60,770 nt of DNA, taken from positions 1 through 60,770 of the forward strand of contig JAGMCL010000003.1 in NCBI GenBank assembly GCA_023129165.1. Direction: 5' to 3'. Below are positions 18,244 through 26,870 of the stretch, in pieces. The notes under the pieces were generated by a model. That model made no database searches. It saw only the letters and a program-made list of their open reading frames with translations, and was not told the DNA's origin. Each line of letters starts with the position of its first letter. Position 1 is the stretch's first letter. Source of the DNA: Caldifarciminota bacterium. GTDB lineage: Bacteria > Hydrothermota > UBA3073. Both the position numbers and the translations under genes were made by a program.

Positions 18244-18272
18244 ATTATACAATAAATAATAAGAAAAGTCAA
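18244..18272 (-). promoter_or_regulatory. Sigma-70-type promoter of the pgs operon
   Basis: On the minus strand: TTGACT (18272-18267), 17-bp spacer, TATAAT (18249-18244). Transcription should start near 18237, about 210 nt before pgsB. The rest of 18273-18423 holds only palindromes (TGACTACCGTCAGGCA, GCCTTCCGGTAGCAGAG) and no gene. Confidence 0.8.
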
Positions 18273-18423
18273 GGAAAAATCGCTTTAAATTCTCTAAATC
18301 CCAAGCATAAATAGGTCAAAGCTTCCTGACTACCGTCAGGCAAGTTAGCCTTGCCATAAGCAAACCTGAAGCCTTCCGGTAGCAGAGTTTGCCCTGCTTG
18401 TATCCTCCTATTGTCATATGATA

Positions 18424-20844
18424 CTATCTTAGAATAACTACTTTCTTCGTATTTTGTATTCCATCGGTTGTAAGTCTCAGGAAATAGATACCCTCAGGAA
18501 AACCTCCTTTTATGGTGGTGGGATATGAACCCTTATCCTTCCATCCACTGAATATTATCTTTACCCTTCTACCAATTATATCATACAGCTCAAGACTCAC
18601 AAAACATCCATTTGGAAGAGAATATGAAATCTCTAAGGGTAGTTTTGTCGGATTCGGGATAACTATTATCTCTGGATGTGTATGAATAACAGTATCTTCA
18701 ATTTTCGTTAAGAGCCCGGCCCCTCCCCAGAAGTGTTCAGGTGAAGGAACTGTACAATCCATTGAGGAATCCAAAAAGCTCTGAACCCATATCGGAAGAG
18801 ATGGTGCATCATCCTGAAGCATAGTCTGCCATGCCTCATCTGTCAGCCTGTCACTTATAGGCTGTATGAACTCAAAGTATGAAAAACTGGCACCACGTGT
18901 GATGTATAATTCTTCCTCTATTGGAACTATTGTATAGATATAAAAAGGATAGCCAACACCCTCTTCAAGGCACCGCATCGTATTCATATCAGTATGAACA
19001 TCAGCCACAACAGGCATCTGGTCATCAGAATCAGGTGATGGGATATCTGATTCTTCGCCTGAATATTCATCCTCAAAATATACAATATTCTGAAGTAAGC
19101 CACCGATTGAGTTTATCAACTCATAGTCCTCGATTGTGAGTGGGATATTCTCAAGCTCCATCTCGCTTAAAATCTTAAGACAAAGGAGGAGATTCTTCAG
19201 GGTTGTTAATCTTTCATTATGGTCATAAAAAAGCAGGTCAAGATTCAAGAGACCATCACTCATATATTCTGCAAGAGAGGCAAGCCGTGCATATAGATAT
19301 GGATTTGGTTCAACATAGCCTGGTGTTTGTGGTGGAGATGGTGGAGAACCCCATTCTGTACTACTCTGCTTCGCATATAATATCGTATCATGTCTGAGTT
19401 CCGCCCATGAGCCAAGTGATGCTAAAAGTTCCTTATCCTGCCATCCATCATTCTGCATGAATAGAGGGTAACCATTACCTTTGGGAAAAAGAAGTGGCAT
19501 AAGAGAGTAGAGCCAGTTCCAATAAAGATTTTCAGCCCAGGTTGCGTCAGGAAGTGCTGCGAACATAACCTTTAGAGAATCCATTTTATCTTCATAACCA
19601 ATGTAATCAGTCTCGTGGTATATCTCATCAAGAATCCAGAAGGCACGTTCTGAACCCAATACAGACAGGACATCCAGCCCCTTTGGGAAGAGTCTAGTCA
19701 AATCAGGGATATTGTCGTATACGAGTTGATCCAGTATGTATGAATCAGGTATATATCTCTGCCCCATTAACCTGAACCCCTTTCCAACCGTCCATGTAGT
19801 AATTTCTGGACCGGGTAGGTCATCTGCTTCAGCCATGAATTCATCGAGGAAAGACTCATCAGAAAAATAATCAGGTGATTGTAATGAGAAATCTTCACCG
19901 TAGACCTCCTCCATAATATCCATATACTGATAGATATTTATGTCATCTGTTCTCCCGACAAAAAAGACAGTAGGAACGTAAATCCTTTCCCATACAGATA
20001 GAGCAGTTTCTTCCCCAACTGTTGTATTAACAATAGCATATACAAGAAGTATCGCCATGCGCGTGGATTTCCTTACATCATATGACGGAATTTCATATGG
20101 AGGTCCAACCATAAACGTTATCCTGCCATACCACATCATTGTCCTGAAGAACCTTTCAAGTTCATCTGAGCTGGTATAATGACCTCTCGGGACATATTGA
20201 GAGTAGTCTTCTCTATATTCAAAGATAGGCGAGAAGTTATATCCCCCGTGAGTATATATTAATGATAATTCCTCTGTTACAAGTGAATCTATAATTGGAG
20301 ATGGTGTAAATTCTGTGTCAATCAGGGAATAACCCACACTCAAATAGGCCATATTAAGGAGTAATGCCTTCCTTACAAGTGTATCAGCAGCCTCATTGTA
20401 GTCAGTTTCAAGTTGATTGAGTAGAGCATCGGTGAGGTTAATTAGATCCTGGGTAAATCTTTCCTCTTCAGCAGTCTTCAGTATCTTGTCATAAAGAAGA
20501 TGGTATGTATGCAACACACAATCTGTGGTTATGAATATCGGTATATTAAGTTCCCTCGCCTCATTGTATATATCATACATCTCCAGATAACTTGATGGTG
20601 CAACGCAGAAAGCATTCTGTAAAAGATACGATTCATCATCTGCTGTAAAATCAAAATCGTTATAGTTAATCACATTTGAAAAATCAGCCTCTATCGAATA
20701 CGGTGGTATACTTGGCTGGACATCTACGAGGTAAGGATGGTATGTACCAAACTCGGTCTCTACATCCTCATTGATATCTGCTATCATCTGTGAAGATGCC
20801 TGTACTGCAAATATCACCAGAAACAAAGACAACAAACTTTTCAT
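18424..20844 (-). CDS. Secreted DUF3160 protein with CTD
   Basis: 806 residues from the ATG at 20844 (GGGGG six bases upstream), not the GTG at 20850. Signal peptide about 1-18. Residues ~50-690 match the DUF3160 family: FVLTNAF-like LLQNAFCVAP, FITTDCVLHTYHLLYDKIL, FFRTMMWYGRITF, RLMGQRYIPDSYI, ELRHDTILYAKQS, HTDMNTMRCLEEGVG. The end is a FlgD-like CTD (IPNPTKLPLEISY...LYDIIGRRV...GIYFLRL). DUF3160 proteins are large helical extracellular proteins of unknown function. Monocistronic, with the shared palindromic element immediately upstream. Confidence 0.88.
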   Translation of the reverse strand: MKSLLSLFLVIFAVQASSQMIADINEDVETEFGTYHPYLVDVQPSIPPYSIEADFSNVINYNDFDFTADDESYLLQNAFCVAPSSYLEMYDIYNEARELNIPIFITTDCVLHTYHLLYDKILKTAEEERFTQDLINLTDALLNQLETDYNEAADTLVRKALLLNMAYLSVGYSLIDTEFTPSPIIDSLVTEELSLIYTHGGYNFSPIFEYREDYSQYVPRGHYTSSDELERFFRTMMWYGRITFMVGPPYEIPSYDVRKSTRMAILLVYAIVNTTVGEETALSVWERIYVPTVFFVGRTDDINIYQYMDIMEEVYGEDFSLQSPDYFSDESFLDEFMAEADDLPGPEITTWTVGKGFRLMGQRYIPDSYILDQLVYDNIPDLTRLFPKGLDVLSVLGSERAFWILDEIYHETDYIGYEDKMDSLKVMFAALPDATWAENLYWNWLYSLMPLLFPKGNGYPLFMQNDGWQDKELLASLGSWAELRHDTILYAKQSSTEWGSPPSPPQTPGYVEPNPYLYARLASLAEYMSDGLLNLDLLFYDHNERLTTLKNLLLCLKILSEMELENIPLTIEDYELINSIGGLLQNIVYFEDEYSGEESDIPSPDSDDQMPVVADVHTDMNTMRCLEEGVGYPFYIYTIVPIEEELYITRGASFSYFEFIQPISDRLTDEAWQTMLQDDAPSLPIWVQSFLDSSMDCTVPSPEHFWGGAGLLTKIEDTVIHTHPEIIVIPNPTKLPLEISYSLPNGCFVSLELYDIIGRRVKIIFSGWKDKGSYPTTIKGGFPEGIYFLRLTTDGIQNTKKVVILR

Positions 20845-20850
20845 ATACAC

Positions 20851-20905
20851 CCCCTGGTATAATTTTCATTATACCTGATTACTCAGATATTAAATAAACA
20901 ACACC
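20851..20905 (-). promoter_or_regulatory. Conserved ~50-bp upstream element with GGTATAAT palindrome (copy 2)
   Basis: Read on the minus strand: TTTAATATCTGAGTAATC, then GGTATAAT-GAAA-ATTATACC (20875-20856), then AGGGGG and the start codon. Nearly identical to 26811-26866, upstream of another CTD-protein gene, and partly to 15343-15362. Contains a TATAAT, but no good -35 at 17 bp. Confidence 0.75.
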
Positions 20906-20975
20906 TTTAGTTTACCAAGGTTTACTCAGATTAAAATATAAATATTGGCGATTATAAAATATCTGACACTAAGAT

Positions 20976-21042
20976 GGAGTGCCTGCCTGCGGTAGGTAGG
21001 CATCACCTTGGTGATGCATGCAGTAGCAAGCTACTGCACTCC
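20976..21042. repeat. REP-like composite palindrome (family E)
   Basis: Outer arms GGAGTGC and GCACTCC enclose CCTGCCTGCGGTAGGTAGG, GCATCACCTTGGTGATGC and GCAGTAGCAAGCTACTGC. Related to 59106-59150, where the middle palindrome reads CATTACCTTGGTAATG. No gene in 20906-21205. Confidence 0.75.
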
Positions 21043-21205
21043 AAATATTCATTATTTGTACTCTCAACCAAATTAAAGAGCAAATTCCGTGTCAGAGTTC
21101 ATATTTTATTAAATAATAACAACCCAAAAAACTTTATAATAGATGTTATTGCAATTTTTGCAAAAAGCTTGCAATAATTGCATATTATTCCTCTATAATA
21201 ATAAA

Positions 21206-22240
21206 CTAATCTTCTTGTCTTATTATTTTCATATAGGTCTTATATAGTATCTTCGCAACCCTATCCCATAAAAAGTTTTTCCTTATATACTCTCTCAATT
21301 GATTATCCTTCTCAATTGATAACGACCTTTCGATAGCATTACTTATAGATTTTGTGCTTTTGGGATTTATATATTCAACCATATCCTCAAAATATTCCGT
21401 TGTACCTCCCCTATTGGTGATAACAATCTTTGCACCAGCAAGAGCAGCCTCAAGTGCAGAGAGTCCCGGTGTCTCATATAAAGAAGGAAGAACAAATGTA
21501 TCACAGGCAGCATATGCAGAAGCCAAAAGAGATGAATTATGAGGTATAGATGGAATGGTTATTATATTTGGGTTTTCACCTATTAATGACAGGCATCTTT
21601 TTGTGTATTTACCTTCATCTATTTCCCTGCCTATGAACACAGCCTTCCTATTAATATTTTTTAGTGCCTTTATAAGATTTAGAGTATTTTTACGTGCTGA
21701 GCCAATCCATCCTGTGTAGAGTATAAAATTTTCTAAACTATATCTTGATTTAAATTCACCTGGGTCAGCAAAATAAAACATTTCATCTACACCATTGGGT
21801 ATTTTTCTGAATTTTTTACGCGGGATTCCAAAACCAAGTGATAGTGTATTAATCTCTTCTTCTGTATTAGGTAATATCAGGTCTACAGTTTCCATAATCC
21901 TCTTTAGAAAGATATGGAGACTCGATACCTTGAATCTCTTTAGTATTTCATTAGATAAGTTTATCATTCTTATTGTTGGAATATTATGTGTAGATGCAAA
22001 TATCGGTGAAAGTACAATTTTTTTGGCATTCTTCTTCAATCTATTTATGGTATCGAGTAATGAGACATCTGCCCTGAATATATGAACAAGGTCATAAGTC
22101 TTATCCAGGGTATACCAGACATCAAAGAGGTCGACCTCTACCCCAAGTTTCTCTAAGTACTTCCTGGTGTTTATCACCTGTGTATAAAGTCCTCCCTTAT
22201 CAACCGCTACATCAGGTGTGGCTATAAATAAGATACGCAT
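21206..22240 (-). CDS. Family 4 (GT-B) glycosyltransferase
   Basis: 344 residues with two Rossmann halves: MRILFIATPDVAVDKGGLY at the N-terminus and a C-terminal donor-binding half with LYTGWIGSARKN, FVLPSLYETPGLSALEAALAG (the E-x7-E motif of GT4) and TNRGGTTEYF. Transfers a nucleotide-activated sugar to a surface glycan; acceptor unknown. Last of a co-directional set with GT9 and GT2 genes but separated from them by 290 bp of short-word repeats. Starts directly downstream of a 9-nt repeat array. Confidence 0.9.
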   Translation of the reverse strand: MRILFIATPDVAVDKGGLYTQVINTRKYLEKLGVEVDLFDVWYTLDKTYDLVHIFRADVSLLDTINRLKKNAKKIVLSPIFASTHNIPTIRMINLSNEILKRFKVSSLHIFLKRIMETVDLILPNTEEEINTLSLGFGIPRKKFRKIPNGVDEMFYFADPGEFKSRYSLENFILYTGWIGSARKNTLNLIKALKNINRKAVFIGREIDEGKYTKRCLSLIGENPNIITIPSIPHNSSLLASAYAACDTFVLPSLYETPGLSALEAALAGAKIVITNRGGTTEYFEDMVEYINPKSTKSISNAIERSLSIEKDNQLREYIRKNFLWDRVAKILYKTYMKIIRQED

Positions 22241-22250
22241 TTTTTTATTA

Positions 22251-22345
22251 AGTTATTGAGTTTATCAGGTTCATTGAGTTTATTGTGTTTGTTGAGTTTG
22301 TTGGGTTTATAGAGTTCATTGGGTTTATTTAGTTCATTGGGTTTA
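22251..22345. repeat. Degenerate 9-nt tandem repeat upstream of a glycosyltransferase
   Basis: About ten in-phase units of nine bases (TTATTGAGT, TTATCAGGT, TCATTGAGT, TTATTGTGT, TTGTTGAGT, TTGTTGGGT...), fading into TTGGGTCTT-like units up to ~22400. Matches the array at 12173-12264. Confidence 0.8.
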
Positions 22346-22404
22346 AAAACTCGAGTCTTTGGGTCTTAGTGTAATTGAGTTATTGGGTCGTTGAGTCTCG
22401 ACAT

Positions 22405-22530
22405 CCTTTAATAATCAACCAATCAACTAATTAACTAATCAACTCTTATCCTATCCAACATTCAACATATAACATATAACATTTAACAATTACTATTAAA
22501 CATCAAACATTTAACATTTGCCATTTCACA
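22405..22530. repeat. Short-word repeats between glycosyltransferase genes
   Basis: AATCAACCAATCAACTAATTAACTAATC (22413-22440) followed by runs of AACATTCAACATATAACATATAACATTTAAC and ACATTTAACATTTGCC. Same word order as at 12310-12570. No gene in 22241-22531. Confidence 0.65.
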
Positions 22531-22531
22531 T

Positions 22532-23539
22532 TTAACATTTTATAACCTTCACTACTTCACGGTAGACATCATCAACACTTATCCTTTTCATACATTCAAG
22601 TGACTCACATTTTATACCTACTCCAAGCCATGAACATGGACTGCAGGACAAATCACTCTTTACTATTACACTTTTATCCCCATAGGGTTTTCCTCTCTCC
22701 CATGAAGATGGACCAAATATCGTTATAGTAGGAACTGAAAGGGCTGATGCAAGATGCGAAAGTCCTGAATCATTTCCTATTAGAAGTTTACAGCTTCTTA
22801 TCATTGCAGCAACATGGCTTAATTCATATCCAATAAAAGTAAAGATATATCCACTTTCAGGTATAATACTTTTAATATATTCTCTCTCTTCTTCTGAACC
22901 AAAAACAACAATCTTCTGACCATTTTTTGTTAACAGTTTAATTAACTCATCAAACTTACTCCATCTCTTTTTAATATCACCTGCACAAGGATGTATGCCA
23001 ACTATTTCTTTGGAAACTATTTCCCTTTCTGAACACCATCTATTTACAAACTCAATTGAATGCTCAGGGATAACCACAAATGGCTTTTCACCATCCCTTT
23101 CCACATCCATATTATTGAATATTTTAAAATTTGCATCTATCTCATGCAGTCTGTATTCTGTAAATTTAACTGTATTTAGAAAACCCCTTCCATTAGTACT
23201 TTTACCAATTCTTTTCTTGGCGCCAGATAGAAATAATATAAGAGCAGAGCGAAAAGATGGACCAACTGAATTCATAATACCTACATTAAAATTGAATCTC
23301 CTTAGTTTCTTCATCAATAATATTTTACCCAAAATACCACTGTACCCTTTCTCCTTCATTGATAAAATATATATATCTTTCCAGCCTTTTAGAAGCTCGC
23401 ATGGAATATTATTTTCGCATAATACAACTATCCTTGCTTCTGGATATGTCTTTCTAAGTGCGAGAAGTGAAGGGCTCAAGCACACTATATCCCCAATCCC
23501 ACCCCATGCAATTACAAGGACTGATTTGATCTTATCCAC
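22532..23539 (-). CDS. Family 9 (heptosyltransferase-like) glycosyltransferase
   Basis: 335 residues from a GTG start inside the 3' end of the upstream GT2 gene (28-bp overlap). GT9 features: VLVIAWGGIGDIVCLSPSL at the N-terminus, VGIHPCAGDIKKRW in the middle, and LLIGNDSGLSHLASAL...ITIFGPSSWERG near the C-terminus (the D-S/T-G-x-x-H donor site). Four Cys in CSPCSWLGVGIKCESLEC follow, as in many GT9 enzymes. Predicted lipopolysaccharide-core or surface-glycan enzyme on the cytoplasmic side. Confidence 0.92.
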   Translation of the reverse strand: MDKIKSVLVIAWGGIGDIVCLSPSLLALRKTYPEARIVVLCENNIPCELLKGWKDIYILSMKEKGYSGILGKILLMKKLRRFNFNVGIMNSVGPSFRSALILFLSGAKKRIGKSTNGRGFLNTVKFTEYRLHEIDANFKIFNNMDVERDGEKPFVVIPEHSIEFVNRWCSEREIVSKEIVGIHPCAGDIKKRWSKFDELIKLLTKNGQKIVVFGSEEEREYIKSIIPESGYIFTFIGYELSHVAAMIRSCKLLIGNDSGLSHLASALSVPTITIFGPSSWERGKPYGDKSVIVKSDLSCSPCSWLGVGIKCESLECMKRISVDDVYREVVKVIKC

Positions 23540-24441
23540 TTTGTTCGATTATAAAATAAAAGGTAATCATAAAACACAGCGGGTATATAATATCTGTTTA
23601 GAAATATTGTTATCCTCTTTACAATTCTGTAGATACTCGAGCGAAGAGCGAATCTAACCATCAATTTTTGCAAAGAAAGGGTTATTGGTTCCCTGAAGAG
23701 ATGGATAGGCTCCAGAAGATTAATTCTATAGCTTTTGCGGAAGATAGGAACTTTATGAACAAGTAGAGGAAGCAGTTGTTTGCCAAATTTTTCTGCATCA
23801 AGGAGTACCTTTTGAAGATTTATAGTATGGGAATGATAGACTATTGCATTTTTCAGGTATATAAACCTTTTACCAAGTATTGAGAGTTTATATCCAAATT
23901 CTATATCCTCGCCCTGGAAAAAATTAGGTATGGACTCATCGAAAAGGCCAGCATCTATGGCATCTTTTCTCCTGAGAGATACGTTTTGTGCAATAAAACA
24001 GGTGTAATCCCTTTTACCTTTGTGCACACCCCTTGTTGAAAGATATTGTAAAAGAGACCTTTCATCTTTATTTTTTTCATATATAACATTACCTATATAT
24101 ACACCATCCTCTCTTTTGTGTGCATCAAGGTATGTAGTGAGAAGTTTAGCATCTGCTCTTACATCATCATCCAGAAACACGATAATATCACCCTTTGCTT
24201 CCCTCAAACCATCATTTCTTGTTACTGCTGTTCCTTTATTTTGTAAGTGTCTTATACAAGTTATATTAAGTCTTCCACTATATTCTGACAGCCACCTGTA
24301 AGTTCCATCATTAGAACCATCGTCAACTACTATAACTTCAAACCTATTTGAAGAAAGGGATTGTTTTTCTAAAGACCTTACTAATTCTCTAAGTACTGGG
24401 AGTCGGTTGTAAGTGGGTATAACTACACTGATGTAACTCAT
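23512..24441 (-). CDS. Family 2 (GT-A) glycosyltransferase
   Basis: 309 residues. GT2 fold: SVVIPTYNRLPVLRELV (5-21), VIVVDDGSNDGT (36-47), the metal-binding DxD region VFLDDDVRAD (about 90-99) and FQGEDIEFGYKL (the ED acid/base motif). The C-terminal ~90 residues are basic and hydrophobic (RKSYRINLLEPIH...RFALRSSIYRIVKRI) and may bind the membrane. Translationally coupled to the GT9 gene; 63 bp after tldD. Confidence 0.9.
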   Translation of the reverse strand: MSYISVVIPTYNRLPVLRELVRSLEKQSLSSNRFEVIVVDDGSNDGTYRWLSEYSGRLNITCIRHLQNKGTAVTRNDGLREAKGDIIVFLDDDVRADAKLLTTYLDAHKREDGVYIGNVIYEKNKDERSLLQYLSTRGVHKGKRDYTCFIAQNVSLRRKDAIDAGLFDESIPNFFQGEDIEFGYKLSILGKRFIYLKNAIVYHSHTINLQKVLLDAEKFGKQLLPLLVHKVPIFRKSYRINLLEPIHLFREPITLSLQKLMVRFALRSSIYRIVKRITIFLNRYYIPAVFYDYLLFYNRTKWIRSNQSL

Positions 24442-24504
24442 ATTATCAACTAAAAAATATGTATTAACCGCAGATTGTATAAGGAGTTAGTTTGTTAGTT
24501 GGAC

Positions 24505-25932
24505 TTACTTCCTGAATACGCCCACTTCAATTCCTCTAAATCTTGCAGGTGCAGTTCCATGTCCAACCCTCATAGACTGACCAGGCTCTCCTTTACCACA
24601 GTTCATAACACCATGCATCTTCCAGTAGTCTTTATTTGCAATCCCGTCGCATGAATTCCAGAACTCTGGTGTTATCCCTGTATAAGTCGCATCCTTTACT
24701 ATCTCACCAAGCTTTCCATTTTTTATTTCATATGCAAGTTCTACTCCAAACTGAAAATTTATACGCTTATCATCGATACTCCACGACTTATTTGTCAACA
24801 AGTATAATCCGTCAGTTACACCATCTATCAGTTCCTCAAGAGTAAATCTACCTGGTTCAATATTGATATTTGTCATTCTAATTAAAGGTATCCTTGACCA
24901 GGAACTCGCCCTCATAGTCCCTGTACTATTTCTTCCAATAAGCAAAGCAGTATCTCGAGAGGAGAGGTATTCATTAAATATACCATTCTTTATAAGATAA
25001 ACCCTCTGTGCAGGAACAGCCTCATCATCCCATCCAAAACTACCCAGACCACTTTTGATTGTAGCGTCAGCAGTTATATTTATTATATCGCTTCCATATT
25101 TAAAACTTCCGAGTTTCTCTGTTGTCACAAAACTCGTTCCTGCATAACTTGCTTCTGTTCCAAACACACGGTCAAGTTCGGTTGGATGACCTATTGATTC
25201 ATGAACCTGTAAAACCATCTGGTCATCAGATATGACAATATCCTTTTTTCCGGAAGGACATGGTTTTGCACTTAGTAGTTTCTCAGCTTCCTCTCCAACT
25301 CTCGGAGCCTCATCAAGAAGGTTTAGTTCCTTTATAAACTCATATCCTGCTTGACTAAAGTCTCCATAGGACCTTCTTTGAACCTCACCATTCTTAACAG
25401 AAGTTGCAGATATCTCTGCTCCAGTGTGTACTATATCCTGTTCTATAAGACTACCATCAGTCGAAACAAAGACCTTTCTCTCCCTTATGGAGCCCATTCT
25501 TACGGTTCGCACATTTACGCTTTTATATTTTGATAGAATCTTATCTAATTTAAGGAGTAGTTTAATCTTATCCTCCATAGGTACCTTAAAGGGGTCTTCT
25601 ATTAGCTCAGTTTTATATCTTCCCTGTTGCGGACTTAATGGTGAAAGTGATACATGATTTCCTTTTGCAATAGCTGAAGCCTTTGTAATCTCAAGACTCT
25701 TAGCAATCACTTTGTCTATTTCAGCATTATCTATTCTGTTTGATGAATAGAATCCCCATGCACCATTTTTTAACATTCTTACCCCAAATCCAATATCATT
25801 GCTCCTTGAATAAGATTCGAGATTTCCATTCCTGACCAGAATAGTTTCATATTCCGTATGTACAACCCTTGAATCCCCATAATCGATATCAGTAGGAATT
25901 CGCTCTCTTATTTTTATTGCAAAATCTTTCAT
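24505..25932 (-). CDS. tldD: TldD-family metalloprotease
   Basis: 475 residues from the ATG at 25932 (GGGGGTGTA upstream); the longer frame to 25989 lacks a ribosome site. Contains the TldD zinc motif HESIGHPTELD (HExxxH) and the downstream RVFGTEASYAGTSFV, GTMRASSWSRIP, and CGKGEPGQSMRVGHG segments. TldD normally pairs with TldE/PmbA to trim or degrade peptides; no TldE gene is visible in the window. Own promoter at 26147-26175. Confidence 0.92.
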   Translation of the reverse strand: MKDFAIKIRERIPTDIDYGDSRVVHTEYETILVRNGNLESYSRSNDIGFGVRMLKNGAWGFYSSNRIDNAEIDKVIAKSLEITKASAIAKGNHVSLSPLSPQQGRYKTELIEDPFKVPMEDKIKLLLKLDKILSKYKSVNVRTVRMGSIRERKVFVSTDGSLIEQDIVHTGAEISATSVKNGEVQRRSYGDFSQAGYEFIKELNLLDEAPRVGEEAEKLLSAKPCPSGKKDIVISDDQMVLQVHESIGHPTELDRVFGTEASYAGTSFVTTEKLGSFKYGSDIINITADATIKSGLGSFGWDDEAVPAQRVYLIKNGIFNEYLSSRDTALLIGRNSTGTMRASSWSRIPLIRMTNINIEPGRFTLEELIDGVTDGLYLLTNKSWSIDDKRINFQFGVELAYEIKNGKLGEIVKDATYTGITPEFWNSCDGIANKDYWKMHGVMNCGKGEPGQSMRVGHGTAPARFRGIEVGVFRK

Positions 25933-26017
25933 TACACCCCCGGGTTGAAGACAATAGACTAAAAAATAGTAAGCAGCACAAAAGACCACCCGTAAAGTCG
26001 CTTCGCTCCAACCATAA

Positions 26018-26125
26018 TGTAATAAAGTGAAATATTACACATGGCAGGCGGGGCAAGCCCCTGATGATATAGATACTCATTGCACCCTGTATACTAACTT
26101 TACAGGGCAGGCAGGGCAAGCAGAC
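26018..26125. repeat. Palindromes in the tldD leader
   Basis: TGTAATA-aagtgaaa-TATTACA (about 26028-26049) and GGCAGGCGGGGCAAGCCCC / GGCAGGCAGGGCAAGC (26044-26122) with an intervening ACCCTGTATACTAACTTTACAGGG. They lie in the ~200-nt leader of tldD. No coding potential. Confidence 0.5.
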
Positions 26126-26146
26126 ATCAGACTTAGATGTTTATCT

Positions 26147-26175
26147 ATTATATACATAAAATAAATAAAAGTCAA
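26147..26175 (-). promoter_or_regulatory. Sigma-70-type promoter of tldD
   Basis: Minus strand: TTGACT (26175-26170), 17-bp spacer, TATAAT (26152-26147). The spacer TTTATTTATTTTATGTA is as AT-rich as that of the pgs promoter. Confidence 0.78.
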
Positions 26176-26247
26176 GTAAAAAAATTGAATATGCGTTAAT
26201 AATAACAATGTTTACATAACACTTCTTTTAATACGATTATTTTTTTC

Positions 26248-26276
26248 TTGACTTTTTTCATTTTTTTGATTATTAT
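26248..26276 (+). promoter_or_regulatory. Probable promoter of the GxxExxY gene
   Basis: TTGACT (26248-26253), 17-bp spacer, TATTAT (26271-26276). The start codon is 127 bp downstream; the gap holds GCAGGCAGGAAATCCCTG and a TCTGATTACATTGATTAAGAT word also present at 35213-35235. Confidence 0.65.
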
Positions 26277-26402
26277 TAATAGAAGATTTTTGCAGGCAGG
26301 AAATCCCTGTTTAATATGTTTAATTTATCATTTTTTGAAAACTTAAGACATCCTATAAAGATCATGATGTCTGATTACATTGATTAAGATGAGATTTCAC
26401 AG

Positions 26403-26735
26403 ATGAAAGATAGAGATCCACTTACAGAACGAATAATAGCTTGCTGTTTTAAGGTACACCATGAGTTAGTATCCGGGTTTAATGAAAAGATATACCATAA
26501 TGCACTAAAATTAGTACTTGCTCAAGAGGGATTGTCGTATCAGACAGAGAAAGAATTCAGGGTATTATACCAGGACAAGCAGGTTGGTAAATTCAGAATA
26601 GATTTAGTTATAGAAGATGAGGTAATTGTTGAGATTAAAGCTTTAACAGGGAATATACCATCTGTCTTTGGATATCAATTACTTTCATATTTAAAAGCTT
26701 CTAAACTTCATACTGGATTATTAGTTATCCGTTAG
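26403..26735 (+). CDS. GxxExxY protein
   Basis: 110 residues matching the GxxExxY family: HHELVSGFNEKIYHNAL (the G-F-N-E-K-I-Y signature), FRVLYQDKQVGKFRIDLVIEDEVIVEIKAL (a D...E.K nuclease-like core), YQLLSYLKASKLHTGLLV. These small PD-(D/E)xK-like proteins have no proven function. The usual C-terminal tail (INFG...K.KR) is missing: the frame stops at VIR inside an 18-bp palindrome. Family members are commonly 120-130 residues, so the end looks slightly truncated. Confidence 0.88.
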   Translation: MKDRDPLTERIIACCFKVHHELVSGFNEKIYHNALKLVLAQEGLSYQTEKEFRVLYQDKQVGKFRIDLVIEDEVIVEIKALTGNIPSVFGYQLLSYLKASKLHTGLLVIR

Positions 26736-26744
26736 CTAACGGAT
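26727..26744. repeat. Perfect 18-bp palindrome over the GxxExxY stop codon
   Basis: ATCCGTTAGCTAACGGAT; the TAG stop (26733-26735) lies within it. It is not followed by a T-run. May be an inserted palindrome that shortened the gene. Confidence 0.6.
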
Positions 26745-26810
26745 TGGTAATAAAAGTTGTCAGGTAAAGAGATTTGTAAATTAATCTGAGTAATTTTTTC
26801 CTAACAAAAG

Positions 26811-26866
26811 GTTTGTTTAGTTAATATCTGGGTAATCAGGTATAATGAACATTATACCAGGGGGTT
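26811..26866 (+). promoter_or_regulatory. Conserved ~50-bp upstream element with GGTATAAT palindrome (copy 3)
   Basis: TTAATATCTGGGTAATCA, then GGTATAAT-GAAC-ATTATACC (26839-26858), then AGGGGG and the ATG at 26871. Differs from the copy before the DUF3160 gene at only a few positions over ~50 bp. Confidence 0.75.
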
Positions 26867-26870
26867 AATC

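Noticed and set aside
22995-23657. 220-codon plus-strand frame opposite the GT9/GT2 genes
   Set aside because: Antisense shadow of well-supported glycosyltransferase genes; low-complexity Ser/Leu/Ile composition.
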